A DNA stretch of 64,000 nt from Streptomyces sp. CB00316 (GCF_001905595.1 NZ_LIXI01000001.1:682001-746000); one strand, 5' to 3'; shown: positions 53,878 to 64,000, counted from the stretch's first letter. Notes: a model not told the origin generated them from the sequence alone. A program made the numbers and translations.

Positions 53878-54519
53878 ATGGGGCAGACCCTTGCGGAGAT
53901 CCTGGACGGGGCCGCGCGCGGCCGGTTTCCGGCGCCTGACGGGAGTACCACCGTGGTGACGGCGCCGAGCGGGCGGGACAGTGGCGTGATCGCCTTCACC
54001 GCGCACTCGGTGGTGTTCACCGACGAGGACCCCGCGTGGGTCCACGCGACCCTGGCGTCCCTGGACTGCGATGCGCTGGCGGCCACCATGCATCCGCGTT
54101 TCCTGCAGGCGTTCCTGGAGCGGACCGGCCGGACCACCGACACGATCGACCTCCTCACGGTCGCGCCCGCTCTCCCCGGGGATCCTCCGCCGGCCCTGCG
54201 GGAGGTCACCGACCCGGTACATCCCCGGGTCATGAGCGCGCGCAGGCGGCGCGACGGGGTGCGGATGTGGACGGTCGACGGTGGGGTGCTGGTCCTCGGG
54301 CGTGGGGTGGCGGGGCGCTGGGAGGTAGCCGTAGAACTGGACGAGGACGCCCGGCACCGGGGCCTGGGGCGGGCCCTGGCAACCGCCGCCCGCCACCTGG
54401 TGCCCGACGGCGAGCACCTCTGGTCCCAGCAGGCCGCGGGAAACGCGCGCAGCATCAGGGCGTTCCAGGCCGCCGGGTTCCGGCCGGTGGGCTCGGAGGC
54501 GTTGCTGCTCGGCCCGTAG
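53878..54519 (+). CDS. GNAT-fold acetyltransferase-like protein
   Basis: A 213-residue protein whose C-terminal half is a GNAT domain: the acetyl-CoA loop DEDARHRGLGRALATAA (motif A) and AAGNARSIRAFQAAGFRPVG (motif B). The N-terminal half is unrecognised. ATG 53878 follows GGGGAAGGG. Substrate unknown. Confidence 0.8.
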   Translation: MGQTLAEILDGAARGRFPAPDGSTTVVTAPSGRDSGVIAFTAHSVVFTDEDPAWVHATLASLDCDALAATMHPRFLQAFLERTGRTTDTIDLLTVAPALPGDPPPALREVTDPVHPRVMSARRRRDGVRMWTVDGGVLVLGRGVAGRWEVAVELDEDARHRGLGRALATAARHLVPDGEHLWSQQAAGNARSIRAFQAAGFRPVGSEALLLGP

Positions 54520-54746
54520 GGCGCGGTCGCCTCTTGTATCCGTACTCGGCCCAAGGCCCCGTGCATGTCGCCGAGGCCTCCCGGCGGGGCTGGGGCGTTG
54601 TCGGCGTGAGCGAGTAGGGGGCCGGAAGGGCTTGCCGCACTCAGGCCCAAGCGTGAGGGGGCACACGGCTGGGCGTGAGCCCCGTGCGGGGCCGGGGTGG
54701 GGCCTCCCGGGATGCGCTCCCGCGACCCCCAAGGCACCGTGGAGAC

Positions 54747-54965
54747 ATGGCCGCGCACCCGCCTGTGATCGTCTATCCGCCCTCCGCGACCGGAGGGCGG
54801 CGGGTCACCGTGCACGGGCAGATCGTGGGGCTGGCGCACGGGCGGGGCGAGGTGGCCGCCCTGTTGCGGGCCGCCGGGTTCGCGCCGGGGCCGGACCAGG
54901 CCGTCGAGCTGGACCGGCCGGGGCTGATCGAATGGCGCGGCGGCGACCTCGACACATGGGAGTGA
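54747..54965 (+). CDS. Hypothetical protein, 72 aa
   Basis: A short soluble protein (MAAHPPVIVYPPSATGGRRV) that is mainly beta then helix, seen in streptomycetes but without a named domain that I can assign. ATG 54747 has GGAG close upstream. Confidence 0.55.
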   Translation: MAAHPPVIVYPPSATGGRRVTVHGQIVGLAHGRGEVAALLRAAGFAPGPDQAVELDRPGLIEWRGGDLDTWE

Positions 54966-55105
54966 GCCGGTGAGCCGCCACCCGAGCGGGTGCGTCCAAG
55001 TGGCTGGCCGACCAGGCCTCAGGGAACGTCGAATCTGATCTGCACGCACCATCAGCGCAGGTCAGGACCGCAGGCACCCATGCCTGTCCCGGCCAAGGAG
55101 TCCTC

Positions 55106-55552
55106 ATGTCCCAGCCCTCCGCACCGAGGCCCGGCAGCACCTCCCGCCCCGCCGCATCCGGCGCCGACCCCGGCACCTCGTGGGCCGGTGGCGGGACGCT
55201 GTTCGCCGGTTTCCTGCTCCTCGTCGACGGTGTCCTCGGAGTGATCAAGGGCGTCGCGGGGATCGCCACCAACGATGTGTACGCGGCGGTCAACGACTAC
55301 GTCTTCAAGTTCAACGTCACCACATGGGGGTGGATCCACCTCATCCTCGGCGTCGTCCTGATCTTCGTCGGCTGGGGCATCCTCAAGGGCGCGACCTGGG
55401 CCCGGGCCGTGGGCATCGCCCTCGTCTCCCTGAACCTGATCGCCAACTTCATGTGGCTGCCGTACACGCCGATCTGGGCCATCGTCACCATCGCCATCGA
55501 CGTCTTCATCATCTGGGCCCTGTGCACCGACCGCTCCGAGCCGGCGTTCTGA
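55106..55552 (+). CDS. Four-TM DUF7144-like membrane protein
   Basis: A 148-residue protein with a disordered Ser/Pro start and four membrane segments. The pattern GWIHLILGVVLIFVGWGIL is typical of this actinobacterial family. Its stop overlaps nothing, but the DUF1254 gene begins one base later, so they are likely co-transcribed. Function unknown. Confidence 0.75.
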   Translation: MSQPSAPRPGSTSRPAASGADPGTSWAGGGTLFAGFLLLVDGVLGVIKGVAGIATNDVYAAVNDYVFKFNVTTWGWIHLILGVVLIFVGWGILKGATWARAVGIALVSLNLIANFMWLPYTPIWAIVTIAIDVFIIWALCTDRSEPAF

Positions 55553-55553
55553 C

Positions 55554-56936
55554 GTGGCGGAGACCACCGGGACGTACGCCGACGGCATCGGGGCGGACCT
55601 CGTGGACCTCGCCGCCGAGGCGTACGTCTACGGGTACCCCCTGGTCTACGACCTCTCCATGGTCGGGACCTCGCTCCGTGACGGGCTCGGGGGGATGGCG
55701 GCCGCGCCCTTCAACCGGTTCGCGCACTCCGAACAGCTCGCCGACCACCGTACGGAGTTCGTCTCCGTCAACAACGACACCGTCTACGCCATCGCCCAGC
55801 TCGATCTGTCCGGCGGGCCGCTGCGCCTTCATGTCCCCGACAGCGGCGGCGCGTACTACGTGCTCCAGTTCATCGACGCCTGGACGAACAACTTCGCGTA
55901 CGTCGGCCGCCGCGCCACCGGTACCGCGGAGGGCGAGTGGCTGATCGTGCCGCCCGGCTGGGCGGGCAGCGTCCCCGACGGCGTACGCGGGGTCCTCGAC
56001 GCGCCCACCTCCGTGGTGACCGTGGTGGGGCGTTACGCCTGTGACGGGCCCGGCGACCTGCCGCGCGTCCGGGCGCTCCAGGAGCGGCTCACGCTCGACC
56101 CGCTCGACGGCAGACCCCACCGCACCGGGCTCCCCGCGCCCGAACCCGGCGTTCCGGAGGAGCTGCGGTTCTTCGAGGAGCTGCGGGTGTGGATGGCCGA
56201 CTTCCCGCCGTCCGCGGCCGATCAGGCTTACCAGGACCGGTTCCAGCCGCTGGGGCTGCTGGAGGAGGGGCCCTCGCCGTACGCCGCCGCCGGCCCGGCC
56301 CTCGTGGACGCGCTGACGAGGGGACTTGAGCGGGGGCGGGCCCGGGTCGAGGGGGTCAGCCGCGCCGGGACGGGCGGCGGGGGCCGGGGGCCGGGGAGCT
56401 GGAACACGGACCCGCACCTGTTCGACTACAACCTGGACCACTTCGGCGTCGGCACCATCGACTCGCCGCAGTGGCGGATCGCCGACCGGGAGGCCTCCTA
56501 CCTGGCCCGCGCGGTGGCGGCCCGGATCGAGCTCTGGGGGAACCATGGGTACGAGGCGGTGTACGCCCAGACCTTCCAGGACAGCGAGGGGCGGCAGCTG
56601 AACGGGGCGCACTCCTATGTCCTGCGCTTCCCGGAGCCGCCGCCCGTCGAGTCGTTCTGGTCGGTGACCATGTACAGCACCCCGGACCACTACCTCGTCG
56701 AGAACCCGGCCGACCGGTACGCGATCGGGGACCGTACGCCCGGCCTCGTCCACGCCGACGACGGCTCGCTCACCCTGTACCTGTCCCACGCCCGGCCCGC
56801 CGACCCGGCCCGGGCGGCGAACTGGCTTCCCGCGCCCGCCGGGGACTTCCGGCCCATGCTGCGGCTGTACACGCCGGGGGCCTCCGTCCTGGACGGGCGT
56901 TACGAGATTCCCGCCGTCGAGCGGGCCGAGGGATAG
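55554..56936 (+). CDS. DUF1254/DUF1214 protein
   Basis: A 460-residue protein with the DUF1254 N-terminal half (AYVYGYPLVYDLSM; SVNNDTVYAIAQLDLSGGPL; YYVLQFIDAWTNNFAYVG) and the DUF1214 C-terminal half (FWSVTMYSTPDHYLVENPADRY). No signal peptide. The family is widespread and often near alkane- or lipid-related genes, but without assigned activity. GTG 55554. Confidence 0.88.
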   Translation: MAETTGTYADGIGADLVDLAAEAYVYGYPLVYDLSMVGTSLRDGLGGMAAAPFNRFAHSEQLADHRTEFVSVNNDTVYAIAQLDLSGGPLRLHVPDSGGAYYVLQFIDAWTNNFAYVGRRATGTAEGEWLIVPPGWAGSVPDGVRGVLDAPTSVVTVVGRYACDGPGDLPRVRALQERLTLDPLDGRPHRTGLPAPEPGVPEELRFFEELRVWMADFPPSAADQAYQDRFQPLGLLEEGPSPYAAAGPALVDALTRGLERGRARVEGVSRAGTGGGGRGPGSWNTDPHLFDYNLDHFGVGTIDSPQWRIADREASYLARAVAARIELWGNHGYEAVYAQTFQDSEGRQLNGAHSYVLRFPEPPPVESFWSVTMYSTPDHYLVENPADRYAIGDRTPGLVHADDGSLTLYLSHARPADPARAANWLPAPAGDFRPMLRLYTPGASVLDGRYEIPAVERAEG

Positions 56937-56998
56937 GAACCGGTCGCGACGCGGAGTGACGGCGGGCCGTTGTCAGTGGCGCGGTCCACAATGGAGCC

Positions 56999-57235
56999 AT
57001 GTGCCGCAGCATCAAGACCCTTCGCCCGCCCGCCCTCCCCGAAGAGGCCACCGAGGAGGACATGCGGGCCGCAGCCCTTCAGTACGTACGCAAGGTGTCC
57101 GGCTTCCGCGCGCCCGCCGCGCACAACCGGGAGGTGTTCGACCGTGCCGTCGACGAGATCACCGAGGCCACGATGAAGCTGCTGGACGGCCTGGACGTAC
57201 GGGGCGCGGCCACCCGGAGCACCGTCGAGGGCTGA
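56999..57235 (+). CDS. DUF2277 protein
   Basis: A 78-residue protein of the DUF2277 family (MCRSIKTLRPP start; ALQYVRKVSGFRAP; FDRAVDEITEATMKLL). Its conserved Cys2 and Arg3 are intact. Function unknown. It is convergent with the DedA gene. Confidence 0.85.
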   Translation: MCRSIKTLRPPALPEEATEEDMRAAALQYVRKVSGFRAPAAHNREVFDRAVDEITEATMKLLDGLDVRGAATRSTVEG

Positions 57236-57306
57236 GCTCGTACGGAGGACGGGGCGGGACGGACCGGGGGCGGGGGAGACGGCCCGGGCGACGCCCGGGG
57301 AACGGC

Positions 57307-58134
57307 TCAGGGGGAGACCGGCGCCGGTGAGGTGACCGGGATGTGCGCGTTCGACTGGCTGGGCACCGTGCTGGGCGCGATGCCGGACGCGATGCCGGGG
57401 ACGGAACCCTGGAGGGCATCCTGGTGGACGGCCCGGGACACGGTGGCCAGGCCAGGTACGGCCGCCGGTAGGGAGGAGTCCTGGAGCGGCTTTGACGTGG
57501 CCACCGCAGTGCCCCGCTCGGCAGCCGGGCGCTTCACGAGGAACGCGGCCAGCGCGCCCGCCATGAACAGCGCCAGCACCGAGACGGCCGTCCCGAACCA
57601 GGTCGACCCGAGCCATCGGCCGCCGAAGTAGCCGAGCCCCACGCTGTAGCCCGCCCAGGCCAGCCCCGCCAGGGCCGACCACGGCACGAAGTCCCGCACT
57701 CTGCGGTGGGCGGCGCCCGCCCCGAGGGAGACCACCGAGCGGCCGGCGGGTGCGAACCGGGCGATGACGACGAGCGCGCCGCCGCCCCGGCTCAGCGCCG
57801 AGCCGAGACGTTCCTGCGCCTTGGTGAGGCGGCGGGAGCGCGCGATCGCCCGGTCCAGCCGGTCGCCACCGCGCCAGGCGAGGCGGTACGCGACGAGGTC
57901 GCCGAGCACCGAGGCGGCGGCCGCGCAGAGGATGAGGACGACGAGCGAGGGCACTTCACCTGTCGCACCCCCCGAACCGTTGACGCCGGTCGAGCCCGCG
58001 GCGGCCGCGGTGGCGGCGGTGATCACGAGGACACCGCTGGGCAGGAGGGGGAGAAAGACGTCCAGGAGCACCGAGACGGCGACCACCACGTAGATCCATG
58101 GGCTGCTGGTCAGTGCGCCCACACTCTCAAGCAC
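57307..58134 (-). CDS. DedA/VTT family membrane protein
   Basis: A 275-residue DedA-type membrane protein: four to five membrane segments with the VTT core (FLPLLPSGVLVITAAT; GDLVAYRLAWRGGDRLDR; ARFAPAGRSVVSLGAGAA). DedA proteins include lipid scramblases of envelope precursors. A 60-residue Pro/Ser tail follows. GTG 58134 follows GGGGAG; the 637-residue ORF through this region is not real. Confidence 0.85.
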   Translation of the reverse strand: MLESVGALTSSPWIYVVVAVSVLLDVFLPLLPSGVLVITAATAAAAGSTGVNGSGGATGEVPSLVVLILCAAAASVLGDLVAYRLAWRGGDRLDRAIARSRRLTKAQERLGSALSRGGGALVVIARFAPAGRSVVSLGAGAAHRRVRDFVPWSALAGLAWAGYSVGLGYFGGRWLGSTWFGTAVSVLALFMAGALAAFLVKRPAAERGTAVATSKPLQDSSLPAAVPGLATVSRAVHQDALQGSVPGIASGIAPSTVPSQSNAHIPVTSPAPVSP

Positions 58135-58335
58135 CCGTCTACTCCCCGATCGTGTCAACGCCGCGACGTCGCAGGGGAGCGGCATGGGCGGCAGGTTCAG
58201 CTGTACAGCGTACGCGTGAGGGTTCTGCGCAGATCGCTCAGGGTGGGGTGACGTTGCGCGGGTCGCGTACACCTGGCGGGCCGTACGGGCGTTAGGCAGG
58301 CCGGAACGACCGGCACGAGTCAGGAGCAGCAGCGC

Positions 58336-59145
58336 ATGACGGCACAGGTGGATCGAACAGCAGGGGCAGCGGGGGCGATCGAGGCAGTCGGGACGGCAGA
58401 GGCAGCCGGAACGGACCGGGCGTCGCGGGCGCCGGGGACGGTCCGGAGAAGGGTGCTGGTGGGTGCGGCCGCCCTGCTGATGCTCACCGGCGGTGCCACC
58501 CTCGCCCACGGCACGGCGGACGGCACGGACAGCGCACCCGCGCCGGACGGCGGAGGGCACGCGGCCCACAGCACCGGCGCCGGGGACGCGAGCGGCAGCG
58601 GAAAGGCGAGCGGGGCGAGCGGGGCGAGCGGGGCGAGCGGGGCGAGCGGGGCGAGCGGGACCGGGGAGGCGGGGCCGGTCGGTGGTGCGTCGCGGAGCGG
58701 CGGGTTCTGGATGCGGGCCGACGGGGTGTTCTCCCCGCCCGGCTCCTTCGTCCCGTCCGACGCGCTGACGTACGACACCGCTCTCGTGCCGGCCGCCGCG
58801 CGGATCGAGGTCACGCAGTACGCCGACCGGACCAGCCACCGTGTCGGCACCCGGCTGCGCGGCCTGGTCCCGAACCGTGCGTACGGGATGCACGTGCACA
58901 CCTCGCCCTGTGCGGCCGACCCGACGTCGGCGGGGCCGCACTACCAGCACCGCGGCTCGGCCACCGCGGACCCGGTCAACGAGGTGTGGCTGGACTTCCG
59001 TACCGACCGGAACGGCGACGGCGAGGCGAAGGCCCGGCACGACTGGGGGTTCCGGGACGGCGGCGCCCGGTCGGTGATCGTTCACGACGCGCAGGGCGGT
59101 GCGGGGAAGCGGGTGGCCTGCTTCACGGTGCCGTTCTCGTCCTAG
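58336..59145 (+). CDS. Exported Cu/Zn superoxide dismutase-like protein
   Basis: A 269-residue protein: a long N-terminal region, one membrane segment (VLVGAAALLMLTGGATLA), a Gly/Ser/Ala linker partly coded by a 9-bp repeat, and a Sod-Cu-like domain. Copper/zinc ligands appear in YGMHVHTSP, GPHYQH and the RHDWG region. Cys residues in HTSPC and VACF may form the disulfide. It is likely anchored outside the cell. Activity is inferred only. Confidence 0.75.
   Translation: MTAQVDRTAGAAGAIEAVGTAEAAGTDRASRAPGTVRRRVLVGAAALLMLTGGATLAHGTADGTDSAPAPDGGGHAAHSTGAGDASGSGKASGASGASGASGASGASGTGEAGPVGGASRSGGFWMRADGVFSPPGSFVPSDALTYDTALVPAAARIEVTQYADRTSHRVGTRLRGLVPNRAYGMHVHTSPCAADPTSAGPHYQHRGSATADPVNEVWLDFRTDRNGDGEAKARHDWGFRDGGARSVIVHDAQGGAGKRVACFTVPFSS
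58606..58659 (+). repeat. 9-bp minisatellite (GCGAGCGGG)x6
   Basis: Six perfect units encoding ASG triplets in the linker of the SOD-like protein. Confidence 0.9.
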
Positions 59146-59188
59146 ACGCGTACGGACGTGGGGGAGGAAGGGAGTACGGCGGGCCCCC

Positions 59189-59218
59189 GCCCCGCGCGAC
59201 CGTCGCGCGGAGCGGGGC
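59189..59218. terminator. Bidirectional terminator, SOD-like / DoxX
   Basis: GCCCCGC (59189-59195) pairs with GCGGGGC (59212-59218), with additional GC pairing inside, between the convergent genes. Confidence 0.55.
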
Positions 59219-59284
59219 ACCGTCCCGTCCGGGACCCGGCCACCGGTTCGGCGCCGGTGGGGGTGTGCCGGGGGCGCCGGAAGG

Positions 59285-59734
59285 TCAGGCCGAAACGCCG
59301 GCCGTGGCGGGCTCTCGGCGGGACTCCTCGGCGGGGACGCGCTCGGCGCGCGACCCGAAGAGCCGGTCCAGGGCGAAGGCGCCCGGGCCGGTGAAGACCA
59401 GCAGCAGGAACGCCCAGCAGAAGAGGGCCGACGTCTCGCCGCCGTTGCCGACCGGGGTGAGCGCCTCGGGCTGGTGGACCACGAAGTACGCGTAGGCCAT
59501 CGAACCGGAGGCGAGGAAGGCGGCGATACGGGTGCCGAGGCCGAGGGCGACCAGGGAGCCGCAGACCAGCTGGATCAGGGCGGCGTACCAGCCCGGCCAG
59601 GCTCCCGCCTCCGCCTCGCGGCCGCCGAACACACCGAAGAGGGTAGAGGTGCCGTGGATGGCGAAGATCAGGCCGACGGCGAAACGGAAAAGGCCGAGCG
59701 CATAGGGCTGGGCCCCGTTCAGGCGAGTGGACAT
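59285..59734 (-). CDS. DoxX family membrane protein
   Basis: A 149-residue four-segment membrane protein with DoxX features (YALGLFRFAVGLIFAIHGTSTLFGVFGG; LVCGSLVALGLGTRIAAFLA). DoxX proteins form membrane redox complexes with SodA and thiosulfate proteins in mycobacteria, which is of interest beside an SOD-like gene. ATG 59734 follows GAAGGAG. Confidence 0.88.
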   Translation of the reverse strand: MSTRLNGAQPYALGLFRFAVGLIFAIHGTSTLFGVFGGREAEAGAWPGWYAALIQLVCGSLVALGLGTRIAAFLASGSMAYAYFVVHQPEALTPVGNGGETSALFCWAFLLLVFTGPGAFALDRLFGSRAERVPAEESRREPATAGVSA

Positions 59735-59787
59735 GGGGGGTGGGCTCCTTCGGTCTTGGGTGGGGACGTGAACCGACTGAGCGCCAC

Positions 59788-59819
59788 AGGTTAGGGAAAC
59801 CTCACTGGTACTTGCAAGT
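59788..59819. promoter_or_regulatory. Two palindromes upstream of doxX
   Basis: AGGTTAGGGAAACCT (59788-59802, 5-bp arms) and ACTTGCAAGT (59810-59819, perfect) lie 54-85 bp upstream of doxX and may be operators. The first partly resembles an actinobacterial iron box. Confidence 0.4.
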
Positions 59820-59849
59820 TCAACATTCTGGCATATGGCTGAAAATTGA

Positions 59850-61529
<1,680 letters not shown>

Positions 61530-61657
61530 GTCGTGCCCTCCTCGCGTACGTCACGGATGGGCTCCGTAACGTACAGAACGACGGGGGAGGGTGCACGGGT
61601 TCCGGCGGTCGTCGGCGAGGTCGGGGGCGGTGTGCGGCCGGGCGGGGGTTCCGGTGG

Positions 61658-62302
61658 TCAGCAGCCGTTCAGGGCTGTCTGCAGGGCGCTCTTCTCGGCC
61701 GGGTCCACGCTCAGGCCGTAGTAGTGCTTCACGTGGACCCACGCGCGGACGTAGGTGCACTTGTACGCCGCGCGCGGCGGCATCCACTCGGCCGGGTCCT
61801 TGTCGCCCTTGGCCTGGTTGACGTTGTCGGTGACCGCGATGAGCTGGGGGCGGGCCAGGTCGTTGGCGAAGGACTGGCGTCGGGTGTTGGTCCAGCTGCT
61901 CGCGCCGGAGCGCCAGGCCTCGGCGAGGGGGATCATGTGGTCGATGTCGACGTCGGAGGCGGCGCTCCAGGTGGCGCCGTCGTACTGCGAGTACCAACTG
62001 CCGCTGACCGCGGCGCAGGCGGCGTCCTGCTGGACGTTCGTGCCGTCGCGCTTGAGCACCACCTCGCGGGTGTTGCAGGTGCCCGACTGCGTGATCCAGT
62101 GCGGGAACTTGTCGCGGCTGTAGCCGCTCGACGAGCCCTCGGCGCCGACGGTGAGCTGGCCGAGGTAGGTGCGTGCGGTCGCCGCGCTGACCGGGGTGGG
62201 GAGGGCGGCCTGGGCGGTCGGGGCGGTGAGCAGTACGGAGGTGGCGGCGAGGGTGGCGGTCGCGGCGGCGACGGCTGAGCGACGCGCGTAGATACCGAAC
62301 AT
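61658..62302 (-). CDS. Secreted HNH (GmrSD-like/DUF1524) nuclease
   Basis: A 214-residue exported protein. After a signal peptide (cleavage near AQA-A, residue 33) comes a DUF1524-type domain with the HNH core DIDHMIPLAEAWRSGASSW and a conserved ARPQLIAVTDNVNQAKGD Asn block, and C-terminal Cys residues. Related secreted Streptomyces nucleases degrade DNA in the medium. Confidence 0.85.
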   Translation of the reverse strand: MFGIYARRSAVAAATATLAATSVLLTAPTAQAALPTPVSAATARTYLGQLTVGAEGSSSGYSRDKFPHWITQSGTCNTREVVLKRDGTNVQQDAACAAVSGSWYSQYDGATWSAASDVDIDHMIPLAEAWRSGASSWTNTRRQSFANDLARPQLIAVTDNVNQAKGDKDPAEWMPPRAAYKCTYVRAWVHVKHYYGLSVDPAEKSALQTALNGC

Positions 62303-62485
62303 GCGAACTCCCTTGACATGGGGGGTGCTTGGGCGGGCGGCATGTGGAGCCCGGCCAGCGTGGCGGCGCCAGGTTTCCGGGCGGTGGGCACCAGGTAACA
62401 GAGTGACGACATGTGCACGTCACATCAAGGGGTGTGACAGGTCGCGCGGGGGTGAACCGACCGCCGGGCGCGGGAAGGGAGTTGT

Positions 62486-62950
62486 GTGGCCGGGGCGTCC
62501 GCCGGGGGCGCGCCCGGGCGGCGGCGGATCTATCGCCTGGTGCTGCTTCCGGTCGCGCCGGCCCTCGGGGTCGTCCTCGGCGCCCTGCTGGCCGCCGCCG
62601 TCGCCGCGTGGCCCCGGCTGGGCCGTTCGCGCGAGATCCTGGTGGCCGGGGTGCGGGCCGGGGTCAACTCGCCGCGGTCCGCCCGCTCATCGGCTGGGGC
62701 CCCGCCGGCTCGGGCCGCCGTTCGGATTCCTGGTGCTGATGTTCGCCGTGGCCGCCTGGACGGCGGGGCGCCGCGTCATCCGTAACCGCACCTGGTGGTG
62801 GGTGGCCGTGCCGATCGGGGCGGGGGGCGCTCCAGGCCGTCGGGCTGGTCGCGCGGGGGTGGCTGCACCGGGGTGAGCCCGGGGCCGAGGTGTGCTCCTG
62901 CCTCAGGCCCGAGGGGTTTCAGGCCGCGCTGATGTGCAGGCGGATCGTGC
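62486..62950 (+). pseudogene. Frameshifted small membrane protein gene
   Basis: GTG 62486 (GGAAGGGAG upstream) starts a membrane-protein reading (RIYRLVLLPVAPALGVVLGALLAA ... SREILVAGVRAG). It then jumps frame to LIGWG, again to RLGPPFGFLVLMFAVAAWT ... WWWVAVPIG, and again to LQAVGLVARGWLHRGEPGAEVCSCLRPEGF. At least three frame changes at G/C runs break one gene. It may be a true pseudogene or sequencing errors. Confidence 0.6.
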
Positions 62951-63581
62951 CGTCCTCGGCCGCCTCCACCCGGATCTGCGTCAGGTCCTCGACGTGCGCG
63001 TCCGGCGACAGGGCCGCGGCGCGCGGGCCGACGCCCACCACACGCATCCCGGCCGCCCGGCCCGCCGCGATGCCCGCCTCGGAGTCCTCGAACACGATGC
63101 AGTCCGCAGCCCCGAAGCCCAGCTCCGCCGCGCCCTTGAGGAAGCCCTCGGGGTCCGGCTTGCTGGCGCCGACCTGTTCGGCGGTGACGGAGACGGCGGG
63201 CATCGGCAGCGCGGCCGCTCCCATCCGGGCCGTGGCGAGAGCGCTGTCGGCCGAAGTCACCAGGGCGTGCGGGAGGTCGGCGATGGCGGCCATGAACGCG
63301 GCGGCGCCGCCGATCGGGACCACGCCGTCGACGTCGGCGGTCTCCTCGGCGAGCATCACCCGGTTGTCCGCGTAGTTCTCCTCGACGGGGCGGTCCGGGA
63401 GCAGGACGGCCATCGTGGCGTACCCCTGGCGGCCGTGGACCACCTTGAGGGCGGCCTCGGGGTCCAGTCCGTGCTTGACGGCCCACCGGCGCCAGCAGCG
63501 CTCCACGACCGCGTCGGAGTTCACGAGGGTGCCGTCCATGTCGAGCAGGAGGGCGCTTGCGGTGAGGACGGTGGCCGACAT
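62919..63581 (-). CDS. HAD-superfamily sugar phosphatase-like protein
   Basis: A 220-residue HAD subfamily IA protein with motif I LLLDMDGTLVNSD, a cap domain, motif II VTSAD, Lys in GASKPDPEGF, and motif IV FEDSEAGIAAG. It resembles 2-deoxyglucose-6-phosphatase and beta-phosphoglucomutase-like enzymes. The exact substrate is unknown. ATG 63581. Confidence 0.88.
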   Translation of the reverse strand: MSATVLTASALLLDMDGTLVNSDAVVERCWRRWAVKHGLDPEAALKVVHGRQGYATMAVLLPDRPVEENYADNRVMLAEETADVDGVVPIGGAAAFMAAIADLPHALVTSADSALATARMGAAALPMPAVSVTAEQVGASKPDPEGFLKGAAELGFGAADCIVFEDSEAGIAAGRAAGMRVVGVGPRAAALSPDAHVEDLTQIRVEAAEDGTIRLHISAA

Positions 63582-63629
63582 CGGCTGGCTCCAGAGCGCG
63601 GGGGGATGGTGGCGCGGTACAAGAGCAGC

Positions 63630-63659
63630 CCCGCCCGCCGGTCAGGGAGTGCGGGCGGG
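63630..63659. terminator. Hairpin between HAD and peptidoglycan-binding genes
   Basis: CCCGCCCGC (63630-63638) pairs with GCGGGCGGG (63651-63659). It lies downstream of the leftward peptidoglycan-binding gene and upstream of the HAD gene. Confidence 0.5.
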
Positions 63660-63745
63660 AGCTACTTTGTTCCATGAAGATACAAAAACCTGGGCCGGAA
63701 AGCCAATCCCGCGGGCCGGCCCTGTCCGAAGGCCGGCGCGACCGG

Positions 63746-64000
63746 TCAGCCGCGGCCCTGTCCGGTCGTCTCCGCCTCCAGCGCGCGCCGGGTCTCCGGC
63801 CCGTACACACCGGCCGGGTCGCCCTGGATCGCCTTGTACGACTGGTAGATGCGCACGGCGTTCTCCACACGGTCGTTGAAGTTCCCGTTCGCGTCGCCGT
63901 GGTAGAGCCACACCTCGGCGAGCCGGTTCTGCAACACGGCCACCTGCGGCCCCTGGTCGCCGCGCCGCAGCGAGGAGGGGGCCGGCTCCGCGGGCGGCGC
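63746..64000 (-). CDS. Peptidoglycan-binding domain protein (partial)
   Basis: The 3' end of a gene whose start lies beyond the window. The 84 visible codons hold a PG_binding_1 repeat (LRRGDQGPQVAVLQNRL ... DRVENAVRIYQ ... GVYGPETRRALE). It is thus probably a cell-wall protein. Confidence 0.8.
   Translation of the reverse strand, partial: APPAEPAPSSLRRGDQGPQVAVLQNRLAEVWLYHGDANGNFNDRVENAVRIYQSYKAIQGDPAGVYGPETRRALEAETTGQGRG

Noticed and set aside
58606..58659. CRISPR or intergenic repeat array
   Set aside because: The repeats are directly adjacent, 9 bp long and inside a coding frame.
57307..59220. A 637-codon frame ending in the DedA gene
   Set aside because: The first part runs antisense to the SOD-like gene and is low-complexity. 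The real DedA start is GTG 58134.

Overview
The window is very GC-rich chromosomal DNA from a Streptomyces or close relative. The signs are the type II fatty-acid cluster fabD-fabH-acpP-fabF with its activator FasR, many GTG starts, GTGA/ATGA gene overlaps, leaderless promoters, actinobacterial DUF families (DUF3145, DUF3052, DUF397, DUF4429, DUF1023-type hydrolases), a homodimeric AceE, and an integrative element of the pSAM2 type.

Layout. 1-2.5 kb: a collapsed GH3 beta-glucosidase pseudogene, an amidinotransferase and a GDSL lipoprotein. 2.7-8.3 kb: DUF3145 and the convergent fab operon with fasR. 8.5-14 kb: pirin, small membrane proteins, an orphan DUF397 gene beside an RsbW-like kinase, a serine hydrolase, and a MerR/aldo-keto reductase pair. 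14-21 kb: two related secreted DUF1023-type hydrolases around an acyltransferase, a two-component system and a DUF4429 protein. 21-27 kb: TetR with a drug-efflux pump, a peptidase inhibitor, and aceE. 27.5-41.3 kb: DUF3052, peroxiredoxin, then a large ter (TerD/TerC) stress locus with its predicted metabolite module (lyase, PRTase-TRSP-StiP-PELOTA fusion, HAD phosphatase, O-methyltransferase), a membrane coiled-coil protein and a DNG-repeat lipoprotein. 41.55-52.8 kb: tRNA-Val(UAC) and an 11.2-kb actinomycete integrative and conjugative element (AICE) bounded by 47-bp direct repeats. 52.9-64 kb: ordinary chromosome, with a DksA-like protein, GNAT, DUF1254, DedA, a Cu/Zn-SOD-like protein, DoxX, PhoD, a secreted HNH protein, a broken membrane gene, a HAD phosphatase and a partial peptidoglycan-binding protein.

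The AICE works as a unit. One long leftward operon carries a regulator, the FtsK-like TraSA translocase, spread proteins (SpdB, SpdD, small zinc proteins), a solitary C5 DNA methyltransferase, the RepSA-type initiator, Xis and Int. Divergently, a KorSA-type GntR repressor is translationally coupled to a YdcF-like protein. Next come a 0.57-kb non-coding stretch with a 152-nt imperfect palindrome and then an AT-richer cargo gene with a bldA-type TTA codon. That gene encodes a Doc/Fic domain joined to a HicA-like domain, and both domains lack the expected catalytic residue. This Doc-HicA gene with its structured upstream RNA/DNA region is my best candidate for an undescribed system; its function is unknown.
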